Shown piece by piece: positions 27,501-39,292 of a DNA stretch of 64,000 nucleotides. The translations under genes were made by a program, and so were the position numbers. The stretch's first letter is position 1. Each line of letters starts with the position of its first letter. This DNA comes from Rhabdornis inornatus (Eukaryota; Chordata; Aves; Passeriformes; Rhabdornithidae): NCBI GenBank assembly GCA_013397075.1, contig VWZS01007443.1, forward strand, positions 219,075 to 283,074, read 5' to 3'. The notes beneath the pieces are model-generated. The model ran no database searches, was not told where the DNA came from, and worked only from the letters and a program-made list of their open reading frames with translations.

Positions 27501-30500
27501 AACCTGCAAGTTTACTGCGATTAAAATATTTTCATACCTTTGAAACAAACCTGTCTACAGATGAAAGCACTGAAGTTTATCAGTAGCCAAGTAAACTACA
27601 ATTCACACACCTAGTTACACTAACAGCCTTCCAATTTGTGTTTCTAGTAACATCTTCCTCACTTAAGAAAATTCCCTACTCATATTGTCATACATTTACA
27701 AACACTGCCCTTTCATTTGACTTTCCACCTCACCAGCAAACTACTGAAGACTTTATTAGTTCTGTGCTTGTGCTGCTTTCAGCTGGGATAGAGTTAATTT
27801 TCTTCACAGTGTGAAGTACAGGGCTATCTTTCGGATTTGTGTTGAACACAGGACTGATAATAGCAAGATGTTTTTGTTACTGCTGAGCAGGGCTTACACA
27901 CAGCCAAGGCCTTTTCTGCTTTTTGCACTGCTACAATAGTGAGGAAGTTGGGATGCATGGGAGATTGACACAGCCAGGACAGGTCACCCCAACAGACAAA
28001 AGGGAGATTCTGGACCATATGATACCATGCTCAGGATATAAAGTACATGAAGGGGAGAAGAAGAAGGAAGAGGGAACATTTGAAGTGATGCTGTTTGTCT
28101 TCCCAAGTCAGCATTAGGCATGATGGGGCCCTGTTCTCCAGAGCTATCTGACTACCTACCTGCCTGCCTGTGAGAAGCACTGAATGAATTCCTTGTTTTG
28201 CTCTGCTTGTGTGCACTGTTTTTGCTTGCCCTATTAAACTGTCTTTGTCTCAAGACAAGAATTTTCAGCTTTTACCCTTCCAATTCTCTCTCTGATTCCA
28301 CTGGTGGGGAGTGAGCAAGTAGCTGTGTGGGACCTGGCAGCTGGCTGGAAATAAACCACAATACCACTTAGCTGCCAATTTTACCCTTGAGATTATTTTC
28401 ATCTCAGAAATTAATATCCACTAATACAACTATTCTAACAACCCTGATTCAGGTAATTTTAGACTACTTCTACCATTTATTATTGGTTTTCTAATCAAAT
28501 TTAACATTTCTTAGCACCTAATTTTTTGCGTTTTCCTCAAAGTCACTCCTTAGCCACACAAGGCCCTTTGAAAAGTCACCAGTTTCTTTAAGCATCTGTA
28601 CAATATTGTAATGTACACACCTTTACGTGTATTCTACAGAGAACTCTAAAATCAAAACATTTTATGAATGATGCCACAGATCTTCCTGAACTCTAAGGAA
28701 TAAGTCATTTATTAATTTTCCCAATTCATTATCCACTCTATAAGCTTACAAGGTCAGCAGTAATTCAGTGCCATCAGACTTTGCTGTGGCTCACAGTTTG
28801 GTGATATTAATTGTTCTGCAGAGTTAATCAAACCAGAAGTCTTCCTGTAGAGCTGAGCTGCAGTATTTTCTTCCCTTATACTAGTTCTGCAGGAGCAATG
28901 CTTGGATATCAAGCCATATGAAATTTATAGACCTTGTCTTCTTATTCTCATTTAGAGAATAAACAGCATATACACTAAGCAAAATAGAAGTTACCCTTCA
29001 AATCCTATTACCTATCTCAATACTTCACTGTGATCCCTCTTCATGCATACTTAAATAGCAAAAAATAACCCCTCTGTATCTCTACAACACACACATATAA
29101 AAAGCATTAAGCCAAAGGTACATTTATCAAAGACTTCCAAAAGAGAAGTACCCAAGTTGAAAGAAACAAAACATAATTCTTAGTCATCCTCAGTTTCTGA
29201 ATATAGGCATTTTTTAAAAAAGCATAGTTTAGAACAAGTTCTCATTGCAGTACACAGAAATCTCTGACATTTAACTTTATTGTGTTTCTGTTTTCTTACC
29301 CCTGTGATTAGTATTTAGTACTTACAGCAATGCTGTCTTATTAGCCCATGTTTAATATCCAAAAATAACTGTTGCTAAGAGGTTAAGAAGTTTCAACTGT
29401 GCATTTGAAACAGCGACCTTCATCCCCAATACTGTACACAGAGGAAAAAAGAAAAGCCTGACAAGAAACATGTTAAGTTAAAATAGGGGCATGTATTTTT
29501 ATAATACACTAAATTATTTCCTTTAAACCATGGACTCCCATGATCTGGATTTCTGAAGTCATGACCAGGCAGTCTCAGGGCAAGAGGAGCCCTGAGAATC
29601 GAAAGAAAATTGAAGGTAACTTCATATATAGGTTGTTTTAAGAAACTGCATGTTTCTATATGAAGCTATTCTCTAAACTTTAGATCAACGAAGTATGGAT
29701 TTTACTTTTGTTCTAATCAAAAAGGTAAAGAAGTTAGGACTTCTTTTATTAGCTTTTGAGAAATCATCATAAAGGATTCAAAAAAATGAAGATTACAGCT
29801 GCAGTCACTAGGAAAAAATACTGAAATACTAGTCCTGTGTGTTTGACATCCAAAGAAAATACATGTACAGCATCAACAACATCATAGAGCAGTAGATTTC
29901 ACAAAATCATTTCCCACAAGTTTCAACTACAATGCAACAGAAACAAGCTGGACAGGACACAAGAACAATTATTATTTATTTTAAATACTGACAAGGCTTT
30001 ACAGTTAGAAGTAATGCTTGGATTAGGAGATCGACAAAGAATTCCAAAAAAGACTACATGTTAGTCCTTACCCCCTAATCTCTCATACTCATTGCAGCCC
30101 ATCACTTTATCTGTCCAACACTTATAGTCTCACAAAACCCAAATGAACAACCTTCCTACAAAATGTCACCAAGATTTTTTTTCTGCCTGTAGACTGTGGC
30201 ACTTTTAACAATAGTCACTGTGATTAAGTATATTTATTATCTGATAGTCTGCTGTAATCAGACCAGAACAACAAAATCAGCAATACATATGCAGCAGTTA
30301 AAGAAAAATATCAGCTCTTTTATCAAAGAAAACATGCCTGCTTATTAGAACTCAAGAGCTTATTTTTAGTGGGCTAGTGGGGTAAGTGATTAATAATTAG
30401 AAACATGAAAATTGGCATTATGTTTGTGAACACAGTATAGCAACAAATTACTGAAGTCTGAAATTATCACTTACCAAAATCTACTCTTGTTAGTATGCAC

Positions 30501-30642
30501 TGCATTGGATGGTCAGTTGTATGCCTTGTTGTCGTTGCACCACTTTCATAACAAGTTGCACACAGATCGTAATCGTAGCAAATTAAACACTTGTACCGGC
30601 GACCTCGAAAATTTCCTTTTAAACATGCATCACAGCTGACAC
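9244..30642 (-). CDS. KCMF1: KCMF1, ZZ/Di19 zinc-finger E3 ubiquitin ligase (exons 2-7; start codon exon not seen)
   Basis: Seen: six exons join in frame at 30642-30475, 23492-23353, 16867-16766, 12928-12754, 10737-10455 and 9505-9244. They encode residues 6-381. With a 16-nt first coding exon the open reading frame is 1146 nt, or 381 aa plus stop, the usual vertebrate KCMF1 length. Domains in order: a ZZ zinc finger with all eight ligands (C9, C12, C24, C27, C33, C36, H46, H50); a C2H2 finger (C80, C83, H96, H101); a second C2H2-like finger (C110, C113, H131, H136), the pair matching the Di19 type; a Ser-rich linker; a Gln/Leu-rich coiled coil at about 222-256; an acidic Ser/Asp/Glu cluster at 333-340; and a C-terminal run of five prolines before Leu381. 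Family knowledge: KCMF1 works with UBR4 and RAD6-type E2 enzymes in proteasomal and lysosomal quality control and in silencing the integrated stress response. Identity is near certain from recalled orthologues. The start codon exon is not visible. Confidence 0.96.
9506..10454 (-). other. KCMF1: KCMF1 intron 6
   Basis: 949 bp, GTAATT donor and CACAG acceptor. Nothing recognisable inside. Confidence 0.93.
10455..10737 (-). CDS. KCMF1: KCMF1 coding exon 6 (coiled coil, Thr/Asn-rich segment)
   Basis: 283 bp, the longest coding exon. The acceptor TCTGGCAG ends at 10738 and the donor GTAATT starts at 10454. It encodes the end of Glu201, residues 202-294, and two bases of Arg295. It includes a Gln/Leu-rich coiled coil (about 222-256) and a low-complexity Thr/Asn/Ser region (about 257-283). 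The latter is the part of the protein that differs most from the mammalian sequence as I recall it. Confidence 0.95.
10738..12753 (-). other. KCMF1: KCMF1 intron 5
   Basis: 2016 bp, GTAAGA donor and GGCAG acceptor. AT-rich; I see no repeat or gene in it. Confidence 0.93.
12754..12928 (-). CDS. KCMF1: KCMF1 coding exon 5 (Arg/Gly and Ser-rich linker)
   Basis: 175 bp encoding residues 143-200 plus the first base of Glu201. The intron before it ends in AC (12930-12929) rather than AG, as expected for an AT-AC intron. The donor GTAAGA starts at 12753. The peptide contains the basic Arg-Met-Phe-His-Pro-Gly-Arg stretch and a Ser-rich segment, typical of the linker between the zinc fingers and the coiled coil in KCMF1. 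Confidence 0.95.
12929..16765 (-). other. KCMF1: KCMF1 intron 4, U12-type AT-AC intron
   Basis: 3837-bp intron. On the minus strand it starts ATATCCTTT at 16765. Near its end it carries TTCCTTAAC at 12948-12940, a perfect match to the U12 branch-site consensus, about 12 nt before the terminal AC at 12930-12929. There is no polypyrimidine tract and no AG at the junction. All three elements are diagnostic of the minor (U11/U12, U4atac/U6atac) spliceosome. The other visible KCMF1 introns have GT-AG ends. Apart from these splice signals I see no gene or recognisable repeat inside. Confidence 0.93.
16766..16867 (-). CDS. KCMF1: KCMF1 coding exon 4 (second zinc finger), with a U12-type donor
   Basis: 102 bp encoding residues 109-142 in phase 0. 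The acceptor TCATTTCAG ends at 16868. It carries C110, C113, H131 and H136, a second C2H2-like finger that completes a Di19-type pair. The exon ends after Leu142 with no GT donor. The intron instead begins ATATCCTTT at 16765, the minor-spliceosome AT-AC 5' splice site. Reading through would add intronic residues not found in KCMF1, while splicing here joins cleanly to the Asp-Glu-Ser-Ser-Gly start of exon 5. Confidence 0.95.
16868..23352 (-). other. KCMF1: KCMF1 intron 3
   Basis: 6485 bp with a GTAAGA donor and TTTCAG acceptor. A decayed CR1 LINE occupies 19097-21535 on the plus strand. No other gene or RNA is recognised. Confidence 0.93.
19097..21535 (+). mobile_element. Decayed CR1 LINE fragment (ORF2 3' part and tail)
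   Basis: About 2.4 kb that follows the avian CR1 ORF2 and 3' region in order. Recognisable landmarks are the insertion-like start near 19200-19280 (shared 'tctactataggccacc'), the 'gactgggtgatgtgcctgag' block near 20350, 'gggaactacagactggtca' near 20430, 'aggaacctcatgaa' near 20858, 'aaaggacctgggg' near 20960, 'ttcagcctggagaag' near 21197 and 'ccagaggtccctctcaa' near 21494. All frames are broken by stops. A segment of the reverse-transcriptase region is missing between about 20790 and 20850. It lies inside KCMF1 intron 3, antisense to the gene. It is an old, non-functional copy. Confidence 0.88.
23353..23492 (-). CDS. KCMF1: KCMF1 coding exon 3 (first C2H2 finger)
   Basis: 140 bp. The acceptor TGTTTCAG ends at 23493 and the donor GTAAGA starts at 23352. 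It completes Asp62 and encodes residues 63-108. It contains the C2H2 finger C80, C83, H96, H101 and ends in phase 0 after Val108. Its frame joins exon 4 directly into the Ile-Cys-Pro-Ile-Cys start of the second finger. Confidence 0.96.
23493..30474 (-). other. KCMF1: KCMF1 intron 2
   Basis: 6982 bp with a GTAAGT donor and CAG acceptor. It contains one solo LTR (27771-28360) on the opposite strand. The rest is AT-rich with no recognisable gene. Confidence 0.93.
27771..28360 (+). mobile_element. Solo LTR of an avian ERVL-like element
   Basis: About 590 bp matching a widespread avian LTR as I recall it. It starts with TG and a 'ttcagctgggatagagttaa' block and has a central 'gcaagatgtttttgttactg' segment. 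A TATAAA lies at 28037-28042. Further along come 'gtttgtcttcccaagt' and 'gaattccttgttttgctctg', an ATTAAA poly(A) signal at 28233-28238, and an end in 'ataaaccaca'. No internal retroviral sequence flanks it, so it is a solo LTR left by recombination. It lies in KCMF1 intron 2 on the opposite strand. The TATA box and poly(A) signal appear intact. Confidence 0.88.
30475..30642 (-). CDS. KCMF1: KCMF1 coding exon 2 (ZZ zinc finger)
   Basis: 168 bp, entered in phase 1. The acceptor TTTACAG ends at 30643 and the donor GTAAGT starts at 30474. It codes for the last two bases of Gly6, residues 7-61, and the first base of Asp62. It holds the complete ZZ finger: C9, C12, C24, C27, C33, C36, H46 and H50. 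An upstream in-frame ATG inside the intron, which would read Met-Phe-Thr before Gly6, is not the start: it lies before the acceptor, and the exon begins in the middle of a Gly codon. Confidence 0.96.
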
Positions 30643-33600
30643 CTGTAAACAAATAAAATTGCTTTAAGACAGCAACAAATGCACTTATTTTTTACAAGGA
30701 AGATTTGTTGCTATTGCATCTCAATAACTAAACAGAGCCAACCATGTCATGTGCAGCTGACACAAGACTTAATTTTTAAATGCATTTATGTCTTTAAAAG
30801 ACACCAGTCTCCCAAAATTAGGATCTTGACTTCTTGAAGTAAAGCAGACTCAAACACCTGAAATAATAACAGGTTAAGTTTTAAAAGCTCTTTGGCTGCA
30901 TCTTCCTACAGACACCTTTACCTCTTACTATTGACTGGTATTTTGACTGTCCAGTCAGGAATTGTGCCACTTTTAAGGTAAATTGTATAATGGCTGACTG
31001 AGAGGAAAGAAAAACAAGAACCAAATCAACCACTGCCAAAAATGTACTAGCTTTCCAGCTTTAATTCAACATTTCCTAGTATTTTAATTTAGAGTAACAC
31101 TATAGCCAGACATTTCACGTGGTGTAGAAATGAGGCCCTTTTCCAGGTTTTCTTAATTTAGCCTGCATCAGTTTTCTCCATTCTGTTTCTCCCATAAGCT
31201 CATTCTTTGCAATGTAAAGTAGCCACACTGGAGAAAGGCTTTACATCTTCAAGAAGTTTTTCATTTTTCTCTGTATGGTTTCAGTTCTCTCTGGGTTGCC
31301 TAGTCAGTGCAGAAGTGACATAATCTTGTAACCTGGGAAGGCTAACACAAACGTCTTTCAACTGCAGCAGCAAATTAAGGGCTTTCACGAAAGAAAGCAG
31401 TGTGTACAACCAAGGCAGGATTTGGATCAACACCTTCTTTCGGCATCACTTAAGATTTCTTCTTCATAGTTTGGTAAAAGCACAAACAATTTTAGAGCAA
31501 ACTGCCAGAACAAAAGAGTCACATTAGCCATATCCCTATTTTTTCTAAGCCTAGTTGTCAGAGGACTGGTGTGAGTTACAAAATATTTTTGCACATTTTT
31601 TGCATTTTTTTTACTACTCCACTCTGTAGCATCTAACATAAGCTTTACCATAAGTAATTCAGAAACACATTAATGAACAATTTCTTTTGAATCTCCCCAA
31701 CTTGTTCAAACAATTGCATCATCTCATTTAAAGGAACAGTGAGCAAAATAATTTTATCACTTTTGCCTTTAGTTTCTTCACCTGCCGGGACAGCTTGAGG
31801 CACTAACAGCTTCTAATGTCTAAGCATGATGCTTATGTGAATACTGAACCTATTTTTTATTCACCTCACTGCTTATCTATCCTGCAAGCATCTCTCTACA
31901 TGGAACAGCATATCAGAAGAAAGTATCTTCAGAATCTGTATTAATAGCTGAACTATGTTTTGAGGATGTTACTATCTTCAAAATTGGTTTGGTTAGCTTA
32001 AAAAAGGAAAAAAAAGGTCCTTCTCACTTAACTTTCTTTTCTCTGAAGTTTCATCCATAAAGTCTGAACAATTTTTAACAACCTGATGATTTAGAAACTG
32101 ACAGCAGGCTAATTTCTGAGAGCACTTGTGATGCCTTGGCTTTTAGCTTTTATATTTTTCAGACTCTCTGCTGCTTGGTATGTAACTCTGAAACTTCATG
32201 TTAGGTGCTAGTAAGTTCTCTTCATAGGGTAGTTAGACAAAACAATCCCTTTCTAGCTAGAGAATCAAGGACACCATTACCCAAAAAACATAAACAACGG
32301 CAAACGGAAAAGGGTCAAGACAAGGGGTTGAGACTTCATAACCTGAAGCTGTGGTTGGACAATTGATCCCAATATGTGGATGAACCTAAACTTATAGAAG
32401 TTAAAACTCGTGAGGAGAATGCATCTTGGATTCAACTTCGGTGCAGCTCTGTCCAGGCTCTTGCACTGCCCAAGGTGTATCCTTTCAATAAATACCTATT
32501 TTATTCCATTTGCTCTAGTCTCTGTTCAGGTCAGCCTTTCCAGGCATCATTTTGCTTGCTAACTCTGTAGTCTGAATTTCATTGCTTCAGTTGGTTTGTT
32601 TGCTTTTGTCCTCTGACACAGAGACCCCCAAAATTCTACCGATGCAGCAAGCAGATCTCCCCAACAATGGATGCTGTACACACAACACTTTAACAGCTAC
32701 TGGCAGCACTGCAAGTCTTTTTGTTGCCTACTAAACTTTCTAGAAAACAGCTGATCAGCAAGTTAGACATCACACTGAAATAAGCAGACTAGTTTAACCT
32801 ATGTCAGACACAAACAGCTTCCCAACTAAAGTACTAACACATGCTTCTCCAGAAAGTAGTATTATTCCCACTCTTTCCATTTAAGCTTGGAATGACTGAT
32901 TTAATGTAGATATAAGCCTCTTTGCAACAAACTTCTGTAATGTATTCTCTCAAACATTTTCATCATTCCTACTTGAAGACAGACATTTTTAAAAAGCTCT
33001 CATTAACATGTTTTCTTCATATCAATACTGCTTCACATTATTACAAACTGCAGTCTCCATATATGATGTGACATTAACTTTGGGGAAATTTGGCCGTGAA
33101 CATAAACCAGAACAATGTTTGTATTTAAAACTTTAGAACATTTGCAGTGAGAATCTACCAGGTCTCCAAAAAACCGACAACTTTGTCACTTATGATCAAT
33201 TACTAGAACATCTAAAATCTGCTTCAGACAGAAAAAACTAATATTAGCGTAACACATCCCTATGGCTGGTGAAGTCAGACCAAGAGAATAGGAATGTTCT
33301 AGAGACAACCTTCTTTCTAGATCTCTCAGAGTTGGTATTTTACAACAACCACCTCATCCTCTGCGCTGAGGAACAGGCTGGCAGCTAGGGATGTACCAGT
33401 TTATGTTTAAATCCTTATTTGTAGCAGAGAATGAAAACTACAAAAGGGAAAATAATTGAACGGAAATTTAGGAGTTAAACACACGGCAAAATCCCCAGAC
33501 CTCCCCTTGAATCCAGTAGGATCTCTTTCCCAGAAATTATATTACTTATTTTTCACTTTTTATAACAGTCTGAGCAAAGTCAGGCTTGACAGTTGTTCCT

Positions 33601-36528
33601 GTTCTTCTTCAAGCCTATAACTTGGCGGCCAAAATCTTGACTACCTACCCAACATGCAATCTAGAAACTGAAAAAACCAAATAATTTCCTCCTACCTTAT
33701 TCTTTCTCCTATAACAAAAGCTTTTGATTTTTATCTTTTACATTTTAATCTTTGCATCAACTTAAATTCCAGAAGTTCATTCTGCACAAACCTCAAACCC
33801 CCAAAGATAATGTTTTATTTAGTACAGCATGTCTTTCAGTATGTGTCTATCCACATTTCCCTGCATTTACCTTACATTTCCAAGTATGGCAGGTATGTAA
33901 CAGATTCAAGACTGTCAGATTAAACAGGATGCATCCATATTAATCACTGGTTTTGTGAAACCCCACCCCCCCCACATTCTGGAGAAGCTCACTTTAAAGC
34001 AGGGAACAAGAGCACAGAACCAGCCTAAAGAAAAGCATGAACAATCTGTGACAGCTATTCAGATACACTTCTGACTTGCAAGAACTGTTACTATTAACTT
34101 CTGAAAGAATCACAGAATGAAATCCTGTTAACCCCCCCATAACTTGCTGTTCAATGAGAACTTCTGATTCACCTTATGGAAAATATTGGCTTGGAATGGT
34201 AAGAGTAAGAAATATCCATTTTAGTTACAGATTACATTACATCATTGATGATATTGGAGGCATCCTCAAATTTTGTTCTATTTTGATACTGCTATACAAC
34301 ATACACTGCATAATATAGATCACATCTAATTAAAATCCTTCTGATCAGTGTAAAATGCTCTTTTAATGCAACACTGTTCCACGAGAGGACAGCATAGTGC
34401 TAACAGCCTAAAGAACTTTGGTTCACCTTAAACTATCAAACATTAGGTTCTGAAAGTTTCTTCAGAAGTATTCCCTTGCAGTATCAACTCTCAATCTCTC
34501 TAGCTTCACACTGAGCGACGTGAGTCAGGCCATACCTACCAGTCCCTTTAATAAAGAATGTTTTACCCCTTCACTACAGAAGTCTTACTACATTTATAGC
34601 AAGCCCACATCTTTTCATCCAGGTGAATTACTCCAGCATTTTACATGTAGCATGTTGAAGGTTCATTGAGTGATTACAGAAAAAAAAAGGTCAAAAATAT
34701 GTTCTTTCTCAACACCTTTCATATTTTAATCCTGATAGCCAAACATAATTTGATCTTATGACACTGAAGTGGTTTTGCTAGAAATTAACTAAAATGAATG
34801 TAACTCGTTCTGGGTTTAATAGATACACCAAAGAGAGCACATAGTCTGAATTCATAATGGCAAGAATAACACTGAAAAAATCATATGGTTCAAATACTAC
34901 ATACATCAGGATCAATTTGTATTTACAATTGCAAGCAAAGTTATGAGGTAACATCAATGAAAGTGTCTGTAATCTCCCAAGTCATTACTGCCTTGGATCG
35001 ACACACGTGTAAAAAAAGCAAAGGTTTTCTCCCCTAGTTGGTGTCCTCAAAACTAAGGGCAATCAAAGTAATAACAATATTAGAAACCAAACAATTGGAC
35101 CTAGACAAAAAATTCCCTGAGGAACTGTAGAAAACTCAGCATTTTTTTTCTTGTAAAGAGCATATGGTCAAAGATGAGTAATACAGAGATACTGAAATAG
35201 GTTCCAGCCTCAACATGAAGCCTTGAACTTTATCAATACTTTGAATGCATTGTTTAATTCTTATAAATTTCGAAGAAAACACCAGTCATTAGAAAACATT
35301 TTAAACACACATGATGCCAACACCTGAAGTTCTCAAACAGTGAAAACAACCATTAGTTCCAGATAGCAATATTTAGTCATCCTGCCATTCGTGAGAATTA
35401 AATTCCTTTCTCTTAGCAATACACTGGAAGACACTAGTTTCATGGGTGGTTATCAGCATTTAGCATTCCTATCAGCAGCTGAATATCCATAACCCAACCT
35501 TCCAGCCAATTCCGGTACTGTTTTTCGTTCATCAGTGCTCAGAGTGAGAATCACTGTATTTCTTTAATGCACAACACAAATACTAAATTAGCCTATCAAT
35601 GGTTTCTTCTCCAGAAAGAAAATGCCAGCTACTTAAGTATTTCTTTCAAACTTACACGAAGTACTGAAAGGGTTCACCCTCCTAAAGACTAAATGTACTA
35701 CATGCAAGAGTACCACTCAGTTTCAAGGGACTGGGCAAACTTTAAGGTTTCTACCTTTTAAAAACCCCAACTTAAGCATGCAAGTGAAAATGAAAAAGTT
35801 GTGCTGCCTCTTGTGTGCTACAAAAGGTTGCAACCTGTATACTGCATCGTATTTATATACTCAGAAGATCATACATAACACTACTTTTAAAATGCATCTG
35901 ATATGTTTTAGTGTAAAATGTCTTTTTAAAGGATTGTTCTGGGTTTGTTCTGTTTTAAATAAATTTGCTTGACATTAACTATCTCATCGGTAGTCTATAT
36001 GCCACACAGCAAATCCAAACCTTAAGACATTATATTCAAGCAGCTCAGTTGTTCCTAAGACTGAAGAGAGGAAAACACGTGCCATTTGATAACTTAATGA
36101 AGAAGAAACACCAACTATTTCTAACTTAAGTAGATTAATTTCTTAATGCAGACTACTGCCTAGTTTGAGAGGCAGTTTGAGAATTTCTGCTGCTTCTGTG
36201 AGCATTTCACCAGAAAAATCAACCAAATCATAGGATGGTCATTTTTGTTTACTTTTCCTCATGTTTACTAAAGCTAACTGAGAAAATAAACATTAAAGAT
36301 GCCTGCAACATAGAATCCACTTCATCACCCTTGCAGCTACAAGTACTGAACAGAAAATTCACACACTATACCCTTGAAATAACCAAAACCACTCTGTTCC
36401 CTCACACAGCCTGTGTGCAACATGGCTGAACATGCAGGATCTTCTTACAGCAAAGCGGAAGAAGTGACCAGACTAAAAAGAACTAGTAGGACTAAAGTTG
36501 CAGGCAGAGATGTTGGGGACTTGGAAAC

Positions 36529-36543
36529 GGAAAAAAAAAAAAA
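36529..36543. repeat. A tract
   Basis: A run of 15 A in intron 1. No retrocopy is recognisable next to it. Confidence 0.85.
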
Positions 36544-36702
36544 AGGGAGGATGAAAGAGAGGGAATTAGGCCTACAAAAGGATTTTGTTCTCTTCACTGC
36601 ACTCCTCCTTCCTCTCTGGACTAGAAACAGACACCTGGTATCTGCTCACCTCTCTGTTGTCAACAATCTTCATTAAACCCACTTGCACAGTGCCTGATAC
36701 TT

Positions 36703-37225
36703 AGAATCACAGAATCATCAAGGTTGGAAAAGACCTTTACAGTCATCAAATCCAACACTAGCAATACCACCTAGCAATACCACTGTAATCCCTTAACAAC
36801 TAAACGGCATCACCCAGCGCCAGATCCAGATGTATCTTGGATACCTGGTTCCCCTACACCCCTGGGCAAACCATTCCAATTCTTGACTACCCTAAAAATT
36901 TTTTTTTCTGATATCTCATCTGAATCTTCCCTGTCTTAGCAGCAGGCCGTTTCCTCTTGTCCTCCCACTGCACACACGTTGGAAGAGACACAGCCCCTTC
37001 AGGTAGCTGTAGAGAGTGATCAGGTCTCCCTTGAGCCTCCTCAAGACTAAACAAATCCAGCTCCTTCAGCCATTCCGTATTTTCTGGACCTTTTGAAGCC
37101 TTGTCGCCCTCCTCTGGACACATGCCAGCACCTCAACGTCCTTTTTGAAGTGAAGAGACAACTGAACACAGTACTCAAGCCACTGCCTCAGTAGTGCTGA
37201 GGACTGCGGGACAATCATTTTCCTG
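36703..37225 (-). mobile_element. CR1 LINE 3' fragment
   Basis: On the plus strand it starts with the inverted CR1 tail (agaatcacagaatcatcaag followed by gttggaaaagacc) and runs into the inverted 3' ORF2 region, with 'agactaaacaaatccagctc' as a degraded match to the sequence inverse to 'gagctggacttgttcagcct'. It is 5'-truncated, in the same orientation as KCMF1, within intron 1. Confidence 0.9.
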
Positions 37226-39292
37226 TTGTAAAAACAAAGAATCCAACAGCTGGCCCAGCAAGTTTCAGCCTTGAACCATGAGCATCAGCCAGCCTGCTGC
37301 AAAAAGAATTTTCTCCATTTTTGCTTTCACATCCCAGGTTGTGTAAGTTATACACACAACAGTTTCAGCCATCTTGGGCATCAGGAACAAACGATTAGTA
37401 AGCACTTGCAAAACACGCCCAACTCTGTGCAGGAATCATGCAGCATTTCTGATCGAGCCAATCTGGATTTCCAATTTAATATTTAATACTACTATCTCAC
37501 ATGTCTCTTATCATTCAATTAATATAATTTAATTTGACCATCAAAATCACCACAACAAAAACCTGCTGAAGTACTGTAAATACACTAAAAATAAAAAGAT
37601 AGCAATGGAGCACAGGAAGTTTGTAGTGTGGCAGCAAAGGAACTGGCACCAGACACGATTTTATTTAACAACTCTGTTAATCTGGAAAATGGCAAACAGC
37701 ATGTGAACTCTATTAACAGAAAAATACTTAAACTGAGAAAGCTACCAACAACTCCAGGACAAAAAAATAACAGGAACAGCACTAAGCTACATCCTCTATC
37801 TAGTAAAATCAGTGGCAAAGTTTCTCACTCAATAGGACAGGACCATATTCCTGAGTTTGCTTCGGGATGAGACAACAGAAATACACTGCTCAGGCAATCA
37901 CCAGCTAAAAGAGAATTGGGCCAGGGGAAAGTATATCACACACAAATCAGTTTTACAGGTGTAAGAGACATGAAGAAGACTAAAATACTAAAAAGAAATT
38001 AAAGAAAATAACCGGTACTTCTCTGTTGACCCCTAAAAACTTTAAGAAACAGTATGCTCAGAAAATAAACCTTTGTGCATTTTGGACTGCTGTTATTAAA
38101 GAGTGGCATAAAAAGAGACACAAGAAGAATAAGACACATGCCCCATCAGGCTTGGAAGACAACTGAGTAATACAGACCAGTTGAACAGGAGTAAACACGC
38201 TTGAAGAATGATTTTTCTATGAACCACCGTTCCAGGCAGATAAGAAAAAAAACCCCACAACACCTGGTAGAGATTAAGAGAAGCTTAGCCGAAATTAACA
38301 TTTAGGTACACCTCAGACATAGCTCTGGTGTAAGGAATACACACTCAGCTTTACTTCCTTTTGCACTACTAAATTCACTCCTGATCCTTTTAAACATTAC
38401 CCAAATAGGCAAACACGGCAAGCTTTTCCCACGCTGTGGGATGGGGAAAAGGCATGATTTACCACAGGTAACAATGCAGAAAGTAGGCAATACTGGCTGG
38501 GAAACCAAAGAGCTGGAAGTGAAAGACAGAAGAAGTCTGCATGCAGCAAGTGCTCCAGCTTCAGTAATAACATTCTGTGATTATATGTCTCATAATAGCT
38601 CAGACGTAAAAGACTTGCACCAAGTGGTCTGGAAATATACACTTTTCAGGTCATGAAAACACATCTAGAAAGCAGCTGGAAGAGGAAAGGAAATAAAAGC
38701 AAGTGGTTCTTCTTGTCATTAAAGAAAGCATCAATGCCTAATACAAGGCAGTCACACCTAAATCCCTCCCAACCAACTCAGGTCATAGAGACGAGCACAA
38801 AAACACCTACAAACTTAAAGAATACCTTCAAAATCACCACTTTGAATGGTATCACATTATCACAAAAGGAATTTATCTTTCCTTAATACCACAAGAGGTC
38901 TAGTAACCTGTAAAAATAATTAAGTCTCTCTGAACACAACACAGAGGGGAAACAGGCGATTGGAATCCTTCAATTTATTCATTTAAGTAGTTGCAATATT
39001 CTATCCTGGGCCTTCTCAAAGCATTTTTCTTACTCTGAACATAAACAGACTGCCTTGGGGACCTTTTCTCCCACTCTCTGTTACACAGAACTGCATCTCA
39101 GGTTGATAACATGTCTCCAGAAACTAGAACTGCTTATGATAGGAAGGCTATACCAGAAGAACACTGTGGAAGATATAGTAATCTGAAGCAAAAAATGTTT
39201 CATGTCTACTTCCATCAGGCTTTGAGTTTGTTCCATTCCTCCCTCCTCTTCTTTCCAATTCTTCATGGCACAGACTTCTTTCCTAATTGGAA

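Noticed and set aside
30467..30652. Taking the ATG just before exon 2 as the KCMF1 start
   Set aside because: It lies in the intron, upstream of a good acceptor, and the orthologous protein begins with a short segment from another exon.
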